Of a stretch of DNA of 7,803 bases, positions 1-7,158 are shown piece after piece (position 1 is the first letter of the stretch; every line of letters begins with the position of its first letter). The notes below the pieces were generated by a model, which searched no databases, had not been told where the DNA came from, and worked only from the letters and a program-made list of their open reading frames with translations. The position numbers were made by a program, and so were the translations under genes. The DNA lies in assembly GCA_964436865.1 (NCBI GenBank), contig CAYTFK010000325.1, forward strand, positions 1 to 7,803, read 5' to 3'. The DNA comes from JAXGPP01 sp964436865 (lineage in GTDB: Bacteria > Planctomycetota > Planctomycetia > Pirellulales > Thermoguttaceae).

Positions 1-704
1 TGCGGCGTTCCGAAGTGGGAAAGGGATCCGTCTTCCGGATCCTCCGTGCACCGGCACCCGTGCCGGTGGAGTACCGCCTTCTCGGCAGGATGCTCCACGA
101 GCGTCAGTTCCACCTTGCGGTATACCTGGGCGTAGGGAGCGACCTGCCGGAACGAAGGTGTCAGCACATCGGGCAGCTTCTGCGTGTTTTCCATCACCAG
201 CGTGCCGCCCGGCTGGAGCGCCCGATAAAACATTCGCAGCACCTCGATCCGCTGCGATTCTTCGAAATGCAGGAGCACGTTCTTGCATACGATCAGGCTC
301 AAGCCCTCGCGAACCGGGTCGAGCGATAGCAGATCGCGATTGAGGAACGAGACCTTCTCGCGAAGCTCCGGCACAACCTCAACGAAGCCGGGCCGTGCCG
401 CCGGTCGGAAGTATTTCGCAAGGCACTCGGGCGGAACGCGCTTGACCTCGGCCTCGGCAAACACGCCGGAGGCGACCTGCCCGGCGAAACTCGAGTCGAT
501 GTCGGTGGCATGGATTCGCACGTTCCTGAAGACGTACTCAGACATCCGCTCCCGCAGCAGGATGGCCAGCGTGTAGGGTTCCGGACCGTGGGCGCATCCG
601 GCGTCCCAGATGTCGATGAATGCGCGACCCTGGAGGCCGGGCATCGCGTCGTCGATCGCCAGTTCGAGCGTCTGCCAGTCGCGGAAGAAGAACGTGAATG
701 CCAC
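1..704 (-). CDS. CheR-like SAM-dependent methyltransferase, N-terminal helical domain absent, 3' end outside window
   Basis: This frame has no stop before the left edge, so about 234 residues are visible. By family, CheR enzymes transfer a methyl group from S-adenosylmethionine to glutamates of chemoreceptors. Seen here: AFTFFFRD at the start, the SAM motif I region IWDAGCAHGPEPYTLAI (canonical GCxxGxEPYS), the ATDID motif, the segment around KYFRP that forms the receptor-binding beta-subdomain in CheR, and CKNVLLHF matching the CRNVLIYF motif. The helical N-terminal domain of classical CheR is missing; the protein begins where the catalytic domain begins. I chose the GTG at 704 because homologues I recall start at MAFTxFFRD and a GAGAG lies 5 nt upstream. 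An in-frame ATG at 749 would add 15 residues in AT-richer codons without a ribosome site. The gene diverges from the kinase. The methyltransferase fold is secure, but the substrate is unknown and no receptor is nearby. Confidence 0.88.
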   Translation of the reverse strand, partial: MAFTFFFRDWQTLELAIDDAMPGLQGRAFIDIWDAGCAHGPEPYTLAILLRERMSEYVFRNVRIHATDIDSSFAGQVASGVFAEAEVKRVPPECLAKYFRPAARPGFVEVVPELREKVSFLNRDLLSLDPVREGLSLIVCKNVLLHFEESQRIEVLRMFYRALQPGGTLVMENTQKLPDVLTPSFRQVAPYAQVYRKVELTLVEHPAEKAVLHRHGCRCTEDPEDGSLSHFGTP

Positions 705-765
705 AGCGGCTCTCGGAAACCAGGAGGGGTGAGCAGATAACCAGTTCATCCATGCGTCATGAGTA

Positions 766-777
766 CGCTAGTTAGCG
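766..777. repeat. Small palindrome CGCTA-GT-TAGCG
   Basis: Five-base arms (766-770 and 773-777) separated by GT form a short perfect inverted repeat upstream of the methyltransferase start. It may be an operator half-site pair for that gene. The arms are short enough that chance is a real alternative. Confidence 0.35.
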
Positions 778-818
778 CAAGATTAGGCCAACGGCATGGG
801 GATGCTCGCCCCCTGGCA

Positions 819-860
819 GAAGTCCGCCATCTGGCCACCGCTTAAGCGGGAAGTCCGCCA
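819..860. repeat. 11-bp direct repeat in helical register flanking a perfect 12-bp palindrome
   Basis: GAAGTCCGCCA occurs at 819-829 and again at 850-860. The start-to-start distance is 31 bp, close to three turns of B-DNA. Between them, abutting the second copy, lies the perfect palindrome CCGCTTAAGCGG (838-849). Direct repeats in register plus a palindrome inside a divergent promoter region look like a composite operator. The binding protein is unknown; a FixJ-type regulator from this locus is a possible but untested candidate. Confidence 0.5.
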
Positions 861-926
861 ATCCTCGCCCCGAATCGCTCTTTCGAGCCCTGCCGCGTGT
901 ACCGCGCAACCCATTGCCGCGTAAGG

Positions 927-957
927 AGATGCGATTGAAAGAGCGCATTTCGCATCT
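927..957. repeat. 8-bp inverted repeat upstream of the kinase promoter candidate
   Basis: AGATGCGA (927-934) and TCGCATCT (950-957) are exact reverse complements separated by 15 nt, about 23 bp centre to centre. If the TATACT box at 985-990 is the -10 element, the repeat falls roughly at -70 to -40, where activators commonly bind. It could also fold as an RNA hairpin if transcription starts upstream. Confidence 0.4.
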
Positions 958-984
958 GAGGCTCGTCGAAGCGGGTGGTTCCGG

Positions 985-990
985 TATACT
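985..990 (+). promoter_or_regulatory. Candidate -10 box (TATACT) for the kinase-regulator operon
   Basis: TATACT matches the sigma-70 -10 consensus at five of six positions and sits about 100 nt before the chosen kinase start in an otherwise GC-rich stretch. No good -35 hexamer is visible at 16-18 bp upstream and there is no extended -10 TG, so an activator-dependent promoter or a chance match are both possible. Confidence 0.3.
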
Positions 991-1073
991 GAGCGGGCTG
1001 CGGGACTGCGGCCGAGACGGTGCGCACGCTGGCACGCCGCACCGGGTCTTTCCGGCATGAGCCGATCCGCTGC

Positions 1074-1079
1074 AAGGAG
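1074..1079 (+). promoter_or_regulatory. Ribosome-binding site AAGGAG deciding the kinase start
   Basis: AAGGAG lies 9 nt before the ATG at 1089. The alternative GTG at 1020 in the same frame has no comparable site and would add 23 arginine-rich residues unlike a domain, so 1089 is preferred. Confidence 0.75.
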
Positions 1080-1088
1080 CGCGCGTCT

Positions 1089-4000
1089 ATGGCACGAGGC
1101 AACCCGACCCGTATCGAACTCGTCAGGGAGCTCGAATCGCTCCGGCAGCGGCTGCGGCAGCAGGACGAAAAACTGCGCGAAAGCCGGCGGCACCTGCAGG
1201 GGGTGCTCGATGCAGTCGAGCAGTCCGTGATGCTCATGGATCCGGGCGGGACGATTGTCGAGTGCAATCAGACGTTCGCCGCGCGATTGGGACGTGCCCG
1301 GGAGGAGTTGGTCGGCAGCGACGTGTACCAGTTTCTGCCGCCCGACATTGCCCAACAGCGCAAGCGGCGCGTCGATGAGGCGGCCCGCTTGCGCGGTCCG
1401 GTGAGCTTTGTCGATCGGCGCGGCGGACGGCAGATGGTACACCGCATCGTGCCGATCGTCGACGAGCAGAACAACGTGGTCCGATTCGCCGTGCAAGGCG
1501 CCGATATTACGGCACACACGCGGGTCTCCAACGAGCTGGAGCGGACGAACGAGCTTCTGCGCGCTATCCGGCACGTCCAATCGCTGTACATTGCGGGCAG
1601 GGAGCCCGAGGCGATCTTTTCGGGACTGCTGCAGATTCTCGTGAATGTCACCCAGAGCGAGTACGGGTTTCTGGACGAGGTTCTTCAGGGCGAAGGCGGG
1701 AAGCCGCTCAAGCGTAGCCTGGCGATCACCGATATTTCCTGGGACGATGCGTCGCGGGAGTTGCATCGGCAGCTCGTTGCGGCCGACTACTTGTTCGTCA
1801 ATCTCAACAACCTGGCAGGCGCGGCGGTGACGAGCGGCCGGTTCGTCATCGCCAACCGGCCCGATCAGGACGCACGGTCGGGCGGCCTGCCTCCCGGGCA
1901 CCCGCCGATCAACAGTTACCTCGGTCTTCCTCTCTATCATGGCGGCGAACTGGTGGGCGTGGCCGGTGTGGCGAATCGTCCGGGCGGTTACCACGAGGAG
2001 CTGGTCGAGTTCCTCGAGCCGCTGACAACCGTGTGTGCCGGCCTGATCGCCGCCGTCCGCGCAAGAAAACGCGAGGAGGAGGCCAGACAGCGACTGCGCC
2101 GCAGCGAGGAGTACTTCAAACTCCTCTATGAGCAGGCACCCTTGGGTTATCAGTCGCTGGACATCGACGGCCGGCTTCTGGAGGTCAACCCGGCTTGGCT
2201 CGAGCTGCTGGGATACGCGCGCGACGAGGTCATCGGGAGGTCTCTTGCCGATTTCCTTGCGCCGGCCCAGCGTCCGCTGTTTGCGGAATGGTTTGCAAGA
2301 TTCAGTGAGATCGGCGAAGTCCACGGCGTCGAGTTCGCCATGATCCGCAAAGACGGGAGCGCCATCGACGTCAGCTTCGACGGGCGGATCGCACGCGATG
2401 AGGGCGGCCGCTCCCTGCGGACGCACTGCATCATGCACGACATCACGGCCCGCAAGCAGAGCGAGTCACTGCTGATCGTGGAGCGCGATCTGGCATCGGC
2501 CTTGAGCGCGGCAGCCGGCCTCGAGGAGGTGGTTCCGGAGACATTGAAGGCGGCGCTGGACGCCACGGGGCTCGACGTGGGCGGAGTGTACCTGGTTGAT
2601 GCCGCCACCGGCGAAGTGCGGTTGGAGTGCCACGCGGGGCTCTCGCGTGAGTTCGCCGAGGCCGTGGCGTGTTTCGAGCCCGATTCCGAGGAGGCCCGGC
2701 TTCTCGCCCGGGGCGAGACGGTGGAGCTGCTCAGCGAGGCATTTGCTCCGGACGGCTTCCGAGAGGCCCGGTGGGATGGAATCAAATCGGTCGTTGTGGT
2801 TCCGGTGATCCATGGGGGACGCACGATCGGAAGCCTCAACCTGGGCTCGCGTAGCGGCCGCCGGATTGCGCCGCACGCGCGCCAGGCCCTGGAGACGATT
2901 GCCGCGCAGATGAGCGTCGCGGTGGCCAGGACGCGATCGGAATCGGCGCAACGGCGGATCCAGGCGGAACTGCGGGCCGTCTACGACAACTCGCCCGTCA
3001 TGATGTGCGTGCTCGACGGCAATCGCTGCGTTCGCTACGTGAACCGCGCGCTGGCCGAGTATGTCGGCAAGACGGAGAACGAGCTGCGGAACGAGCGCGC
3101 CTGCGGCATCATCGGGTGCGTGAACGCCCTGGACGATGCGCGCGGCTGCGGCTACGGCTCTCACTGCGAGGATTGCAGCCTCCGCCTGTCGCTCTTCGAC
3201 ACGCTCCAGACGGGGCGGAGCCACCGCGGCGTCGAACGCCGCATGACCTTGGCGCGTCCCGAGGGCCGCCAAGAGGTGGTGCTCCAGGGGGCGACCGCGA
3301 GGATCGAGACCGACGGCGAAACGCGTCTGCTTCTGTGCCTGGAAGACATCACCGAGCGCAAGCGGATCGAGGAGGCGCTGCGCGCGGGCGAGNNNNNNNN
3401 NNNNNNNNNNNNNNNNNNNNNNNNNNNNNNNNNNNNNNNNNNNNNNNNNNNNNNNNNNNNNNNNNNNNNNNNNNNNNNNNNNNNNNNNNNNNGCGAGGAG
3501 AAATTCCGTTCCGTATTCGAGCAGGCTCCGGACTCCATCGTTCTCGTCGACACGGAAACCGGCGGCATGGCGGCCTTCAACCATCAGGCCCATGACCTGC
3601 TCGGCTATTCGGCCGAGGAATTCGGCCGGCTGAGAATCACCGACTTCGAGGCCGTCGAGTCTCCGGAAGATACGGCGGCGCACATCGAGGAGGTCCTGAA
3701 GGCCGGCCACGATTCGTTCGAGACCAGGCACCGGACCAAGGACGGGCGTCTCTTAGACGTGATGGTGCGCACCCGCGTCATTGCCCTGGGCGGACGGCGA
3801 TATCTCTCCTGCATCTTCACCGACATCAGTGACCGCAAGCAGTCCGAGTCGGAACGTGAGATTACGATCGAGATTCTGCGGCTGATCGGCCGGTCGAACG
3901 GCCGCCATGCGCTGCTCGGCTCGCTCGCCGAACTGATCCGATCGTGGCTGGGATGCGATGCCGTCGGCTTTCGGCTGCGCGACGACGACGATTTCCCCTA

Positions 4001-6305
4001 TTTCGAGACGCGCGGCTTTGCGGCCGAGTTCGTCGAGGCAGAAAACCGGCTATGCACGGTCGACCCACGAGGTGAGATGGTGCGAGACAGCCAGGGCAAC
4101 CCTGTCCTGGAGTGCATGTGCGGCAACGTCATCTGCGGCCGGTTCGATCCCGCCAAACCGTTCTTCACGGCCCATGGCAGCTTCTGGACCAATTCCACGA
4201 GCGAGCTTCTTGCCGGCACGAGCGAGGCCGATCGGCAGGCCCGCACGCGCAACCGCTGCCACGGCGAAGGCTTCGAGAGCGTGGCCCTGGTTCCGCTGCG
4301 TGCGGCGGGCGAAACCCTCGGTCTCCTGCAGATCAACGACCGCCGCAAGGGCCGCTTCAATCCCCAATTGATCGCGATGCTGGAACGGCTTGCCGGCAAT
4401 GTGGCGGTCGGCCTGGCGCATCAGAACGCGCAGGATCTGCTCCGCGAGAACGCATCGCGACTGGAGACGGCCGTCCGGGCCGGAAACGTCGGGCTCTGGT
4501 GGTGGGATCTTGCCAGCAACCGCGTTTGGTACTCACCCGAATGGAAACGTCAACTTGGCTACCAGACCGGCGAGATCAGCGACAGCTTCCACGAGTGGCA
4601 GGACCGCGTTCATCCCGACGATATCGGCCGCTGCCTGCGGAGCCTCGCGGCATTCATCGATACTCCCGTATCCGAGTATCGTCTCGAGTTCCGCATGCGC
4701 CACAAGGACGGCTTCTACCGGTGGATCCTTGCCCAGGCCTCTTCGCTCCACGACAACTCGGGCCGGGTGACACGGATCTGGGGGTCGCACATTGACATCA
4801 CCGACCGGAAGCAGATGGAAGCGGCGCTCGAGGCCAGCGAGGCCCACCTGCAAGCCATCTTCCGTGCGGCGCCGACCGGGATCGGTGTCGTGGTGGACCG
4901 CGTCTTCCAAGAGGTCAACCAGCGCGTCCTCGATATGACGGGCTACAGGCGGGAAGAACTGATCGGCCAGGACTCGCGGCTGCTCTATCCGACCGATGCC
5001 GATTACGATTTCGTCGGGCGCGAGAAGTACCGGCAGATCGCGGAAAGGGGCACCGGCACGGTCGAGACGCTATGGCGCTGCAAGGACGGGACGGTCATCA
5101 ATGTGCTGCTCTCCTCGACGCCGCTCGACCCGGCCGATCACTCAAAGGGTGTGACATTCACCGCCTTGGAGTTTACGGATCGCGTGCGGATGGAGAGATC
5201 GCTCCGCGAGAGCGAGGCGTTGCTTGCCAGGGCGGAAGAGATCGGCGGCATCGGGAGTTTCATCTGGGACTTCGCCTCGGGAAGGCTTACCTGGTCGAAG
5301 GGCCTGCATGCCCTCTGCGGCCTGGCACCTGGCCAGGCCGCCGATACGCTCGATGGCGGGATCCGGCAGGCGGTGCATCCAGAGGACCAGGAACGGATCA
5401 GGAAAGAACTGAATCGAATGGTTGCCGCCCGTCGGGTCTGGCCGGTCGAGTTTCGCATTGTCCGGCCCGATGGTGACGAACGTCTGGTCCAATCGGCCGG
5501 TGAGTTCGTCATGAGCGACAACGGGCTCCCGGTCCGTTTGGTCGGCATTCTGCTCGACATCACCGCGCGCCGGGCGGGTGAGAATCGGCTGGAGGCCATG
5601 CAGGGGCAGCTTGGCCATGCCTCTCGCCTCGCGACGCTGGGCGAACTGGTCGCCGGAATTGCGCACGAAGTGAATCAACCGCTGTGCGCCATTGTGAATT
5701 TCTCCAAGGCCGCCCGGAACCTCGCCTCGCGAGAGCCCGCGGATCTCGAACAGATCCGCACCTGGGCCGATGCCGCCGCATCCGCGGCGGCCCAGGCGGG
5801 AGACATCGTCCGCCGCTTGCTGGACTTCTCGCGGCGCGGCCAGCCGGACTACGAAACCGTTCAGGTTCGCCGCCTGGTCGACGACGCCTTGCTCCTCGTA
5901 CAGCACGAGGCGCGCCTGAAACGCGTTGTTCTGCACATCGATGTCCCCGAGAGCCTGCCGGTCGTGGTTCGCACCATCCCGATCCAGCAAGTGATCGTGA
6001 ACCTGCTGCGCAACAGCATCGATTCGCTCGGCGGAATCACTTCCCGCGACCGGCAGGTTGCCGTACGGGCGACGCCCTTGGACGCTCGCGTCGAGATTTC
6101 CGTCGCCGACAACGGCCCCGGAGTGCCCGAGGCAGACCGCGCCCGGCTGTTCGAGCCGTTTTTCACTACCAGGCCCCACGGTGTCGGTTTGGGGCTGGCG
6201 ATCAGCAAGAGGATTGTCGAAGAACACAAAGGGGAGATCTGGGCGACCGCCAATCCCGGCGGCGGATTGGCAGTCCATTTCACACTGCCGACCAGTGGGG
6301 ACTGA
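1089..6305 (+). CDS. Giant soluble multi-sensor histidine kinase (7 PAS, 3 GAF, HisKA, HATPase)
   Basis: Cytoplasmic sensor kinase of nominally 1738 residues including the N-run; no signal peptide or membrane segment is seen. It opens with a short coiled coil (about 8-38). Domains in order: PAS1 36-144; GAF1 172-326, with the GLPPGHPPINSYLGLPL and ANRPGGY signature of a known GAF subtype; PAS2 340-457; GAF2 461-618; cysteine-rich PAS3 624-760; assembly gap about 769-802; PAS4 803-919; cysteine-rich GAF3 925-1113; PAS5 1120-1243; PAS6 1251-1369; PAS7 1376-1497; then the kinase core. Most PAS domains end in the usual DIT/DIS linker. The core is complete: phosphoacceptor His1526 in AGIAHEVNQPL, N-box NLLRN 1638-1642, DNGPG 1674-1678, LFEPFFTT, and GVGLGL 1698-1703. 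The HEVNQPL helix places it with FixL/DctB-like kinases. The FixJ-type regulator follows after 7 nt and is the likely partner. Ligands are unknown. Numbers past the gap are nominal; closing it may remove 35 residues. Confidence 0.95.
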   Translation: MARGNPTRIELVRELESLRQRLRQQDEKLRESRRHLQGVLDAVEQSVMLMDPGGTIVECNQTFAARLGRAREELVGSDVYQFLPPDIAQQRKRRVDEAARLRGPVSFVDRRGGRQMVHRIVPIVDEQNNVVRFAVQGADITAHTRVSNELERTNELLRAIRHVQSLYIAGREPEAIFSGLLQILVNVTQSEYGFLDEVLQGEGGKPLKRSLAITDISWDDASRELHRQLVAADYLFVNLNNLAGAAVTSGRFVIANRPDQDARSGGLPPGHPPINSYLGLPLYHGGELVGVAGVANRPGGYHEELVEFLEPLTTVCAGLIAAVRARKREEEARQRLRRSEEYFKLLYEQAPLGYQSLDIDGRLLEVNPAWLELLGYARDEVIGRSLADFLAPAQRPLFAEWFARFSEIGEVHGVEFAMIRKDGSAIDVSFDGRIARDEGGRSLRTHCIMHDITARKQSESLLIVERDLASALSAAAGLEEVVPETLKAALDATGLDVGGVYLVDAATGEVRLECHAGLSREFAEAVACFEPDSEEARLLARGETVELLSEAFAPDGFREARWDGIKSVVVVPVIHGGRTIGSLNLGSRSGRRIAPHARQALETIAAQMSVAVARTRSESAQRRIQAELRAVYDNSPVMMCVLDGNRCVRYVNRALAEYVGKTENELRNERACGIIGCVNALDDARGCGYGSHCEDCSLRLSLFDTLQTGRSHRGVERRMTLARPEGRQEVVLQGATARIETDGETRLLLCLEDITERKRIEEALRAGEXXXXXXXXXXXXXXXXXXXXXXXXXXXXXXXXXXEEKFRSVFEQAPDSIVLVDTETGGMAAFNHQAHDLLGYSAEEFGRLRITDFEAVESPEDTAAHIEEVLKAGHDSFETRHRTKDGRLLDVMVRTRVIALGGRRYLSCIFTDISDRKQSESEREITIEILRLIGRSNGRHALLGSLAELIRSWLGCDAVGFRLRDDDDFPYFETRGFAAEFVEAENRLCTVDPRGEMVRDSQGNPVLECMCGNVICGRFDPAKPFFTAHGSFWTNSTSELLAGTSEADRQARTRNRCHGEGFESVALVPLRAAGETLGLLQINDRRKGRFNPQLIAMLERLAGNVAVGLAHQNAQDLLRENASRLETAVRAGNVGLWWWDLASNRVWYSPEWKRQLGYQTGEISDSFHEWQDRVHPDDIGRCLRSLAAFIDTPVSEYRLEFRMRHKDGFYRWILAQASSLHDNSGRVTRIWGSHIDITDRKQMEAALEASEAHLQAIFRAAPTGIGVVVDRVFQEVNQRVLDMTGYRREELIGQDSRLLYPTDADYDFVGREKYRQIAERGTGTVETLWRCKDGTVINVLLSSTPLDPADHSKGVTFTALEFTDRVRMERSLRESEALLARAEEIGGIGSFIWDFASGRLTWSKGLHALCGLAPGQAADTLDGGIRQAVHPEDQERIRKELNRMVAARRVWPVEFRIVRPDGDERLVQSAGEFVMSDNGLPVRLVGILLDITARRAGENRLEAMQGQLGHASRLATLGELVAGIAHEVNQPLCAIVNFSKAARNLASREPADLEQIRTWADAAASAAAQAGDIVRRLLDFSRRGQPDYETVQVRRLVDDALLLVQHEARLKRVVLHIDVPESLPVVVRTIPIQQVIVNLLRNSIDSLGGITSRDRQVAVRATPLDARVEISVADNGPGVPEADRARLFEPFFTTRPHGVGLGLAISKRIVEEHKGEIWATANPGGGLAVHFTLPTSGD
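3393..3492. other. Assembly gap, exactly 100 N
   Basis: A run of exactly 100 N inside the kinase gene, a conventional placeholder for a gap of unknown size. It falls at the boundary between PAS3 and PAS4. The left flank ends GCGAG and the right flank begins GCGAG, in the same codon phase. Collapsing the two gives the uninterrupted linker ALRAGEEKFRSVFEQ, so little or no sequence may be missing. Confidence 0.97.
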
Positions 6306-6312
6306 TCACGAG

Positions 6313-6927
6313 ATGCCCGTCAGCCAAACCGTGTTTGTTGTCGATGACGATGCAAACCTGAGGAATTCGGTTTGCGCGTTGGTCAGTTCGATGGGATGCC
6401 CGTGCAAGGGTTTCGCCTCGGCCGAGGAGTTCCTGGCCGGCTACGTCGTCGGCGAAAGGGGGGTGCTGGTGGTCGATTTGCGCATGCCCGGCATGAGCGG
6501 TTTGGATCTGCAGGCCGAACTCGCCCGCCGCGGCTGCCATTTGCCGGTGATCATTCTGACGGCCTATGCGCGGACGGCGACGACGGTGCGGGCGATGCAG
6601 GCTGGCGCGGTTACGATGATCGACAAACCGTACCACGATAACGACCTCTGGGATGCCATTCGCACGGCCTTCGATAAGGAAGAGACGATCTGGCGGGCTG
6701 GTTGCCGGCGCCGAGAAATATTGGACCGGATCGCCACTTTGACCCCCGAGGAGCGTCGTGTTGCCCAACTGCTCGTGGCGGGAAACCAGAACAAGGCCAT
6801 TGCCCACCAGATGGGGATCGCGGTTCGGACGGTTGAGAAACGACGCCACGACGTGTTGGCAAAGATGCATGCGGACTCGCTGGCCGACCTGATCCGGCTC
6901 TTCCTGGAAGCGCAGGTCGATGCGTAA
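6313..6927 (+). CDS. FixJ-type response regulator (REC plus LuxR-type HTH)
   Basis: A 204-residue DNA-binding response regulator, the usual FixJ size. The receiver spans about 1-125 and has every catalytic residue: acidic pair Asp11/Asp12 in VFVVDDDANL, phosphoacceptor Asp55 in VVDLRMPGMSG, Thr83 in ILTAYA, and Lys105 followed by Pro106 in IDKPY. The output domain (about 143-197) is a LuxR/FixJ helix-turn-helix with LTPEERRVAQLLVAGNQNKA and the recognition helix around VRTVEKRRHDV. The ATG lies 7 nt after the kinase stop with only a weak GGGG upstream, which suggests translational coupling. A strong hairpin terminator 28 nt after its stop ends the unit. By family it should accept phosphate from the upstream kinase and then bind promoters, probably as a dimer. 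The targets are unknown. I give no symbol because the FixJ resemblance is one of family only. Confidence 0.95.
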   Translation: MPVSQTVFVVDDDANLRNSVCALVSSMGCPCKGFASAEEFLAGYVVGERGVLVVDLRMPGMSGLDLQAELARRGCHLPVIILTAYARTATTVRAMQAGAVTMIDKPYHDNDLWDAIRTAFDKEETIWRAGCRRREILDRIATLTPEERRVAQLLVAGNQNKAIAHQMGIAVRTVEKRRHDVLAKMHADSLADLIRLFLEAQVDA

Positions 6928-6954
6928 TATCGCCCCTATTCTCCTCTGGGGCAT

Positions 6955-6999
6955 GCCTCTTTGTGCGGGTGCCCGCATGAAGAGGCGGCTTTCTTCCTT
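6955..6999 (+). terminator. Intrinsic terminator after the kinase-regulator operon
   Basis: Arms GCCTCTTTGTGCGGG (6955-6969) and CCCGCATGAAGAGGC (6972-6986) pair over 15 positions with two G-U wobbles and no mismatch; the nominal loop is TG, so the top pair probably opens. A T-rich tail, CTTTCTTCCTT, follows at 6989-6999. The reverse strand has no T-tract on the other side, so it acts rightward. A smaller GCCCC/GGGGC pair (6932-6936, 6948-6952) sits just before it. Confidence 0.75.
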
Positions 7000-7010
7000 G
7001 ACGACTCATC

Positions 7011-7090
7011 GGGCGGGAGTCGATTCATATCAGCAGGGCCAGCCACCCATGGTGGTTAGGTGAAAACCTGATTCCTTCTGGGGCGGGAGT
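7011..7090. repeat. Two copies of GGGCGGGAGT 70 bp apart, with two small hairpins between
   Basis: GGGCGGGAGT occurs at 7011-7020 and 7081-7090 in the leader of the second regulator. Between the copies are two adjacent potential hairpins: CCACC-CAT-GGTGG (7043-7055) and TTAGGT-GAAA-ACCTGA (7056-7071, one G-U pair), the second closed by a GNRA-type loop. The repeats could be protein sites and the hairpins a structured leader, but all elements are short and the region is GC-rich. Confidence 0.35.
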
Positions 7091-7158
7091 GGCGGAGGTC
7101 CTGCGGCGGGCAGTTCGATGTTCGTCGGTGCAAGACGGCGTCGACGATCGGAGGCGAT

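Larger units (their letters stand above)
705..1088. other. Divergent intergenic region between the methyltransferase and the kinase
   Basis: About 380 bases with no convincing gene on either strand. It must hold the promoters of both divergent genes. It contains, left to right, a CGCTA-GT-TAGCG palindrome, two copies of an 11-bp repeat flanking a perfect 12-bp palindrome, an 8-bp inverted repeat, a TATACT box, and the kinase ribosome-binding site. The density of symmetric and repeated short motifs suggests transcription-factor binding sites. Long antisense frames crossing it are shadows of the kinase reading frame. Confidence 0.6.

Noticed and set aside
15..753. Short frames on both strands over the first 750 bases
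   Set aside because: They conflict with the methyltransferase frame, which carries clear SAM-binding motifs and is open to the window edge.
1029..1045. TGGCACG as a sigma-54 -24 element
   Set aside because: No TTGC-type -12 element follows at the required spacing.
929..1060. Small open frame of 43 codons (ATG 929 or TTG 935) after AAGGAG
   Set aside because: The AAGGAG abuts the ATG with no spacing and is well spaced only for a rare TTG start. The frame overlaps the TATACT box and the inverted repeat, and the peptide has no recognisable feature. Possible as a leader peptide but not supported.
1020..1088. Upstream GTG start for the kinase
   Set aside because: It adds 23 arginine-rich residues without a ribosome site, whereas the ATG at 1089 has AAGGAG 9 nt upstream.
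783..2438. Long open frame on the minus strand (551 codons)
   Set aside because: It lies antisense to the well-supported PAS1-GAF1-PAS2 coding sequence. Its translation shows no recognisable domain and is rich in the residues expected from the complement of GC-rich codons.
3393..3492. Kinase as two separate genes or a pseudogene split at the N-run
   Set aside because: The frame agrees on both sides and the flanks merge into a normal PAS linker, so one continuous gene is the simpler reading.
2466..3731. Minus-strand open frame (421 codons) crossing the N-run
   Set aside because: Antisense shadow of GAF2-PAS3-PAS4; its length partly comes from reading through 100 N.
5142..6278. Minus-strand open frame (378 codons) opposite the kinase core
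   Set aside because: It is the complement of the HisKA/HATPase region, whose plus-strand motifs are unmistakable. It has no domain of its own and no ribosome site supporting it.
6998..7031. TTGACG as a -35 box for the second regulator
   Set aside because: It overlaps the terminator T-tail, and the sequence 16-19 bp downstream has only a poor -10 match; CATATC is spaced too far. Not enough for a promoter call.
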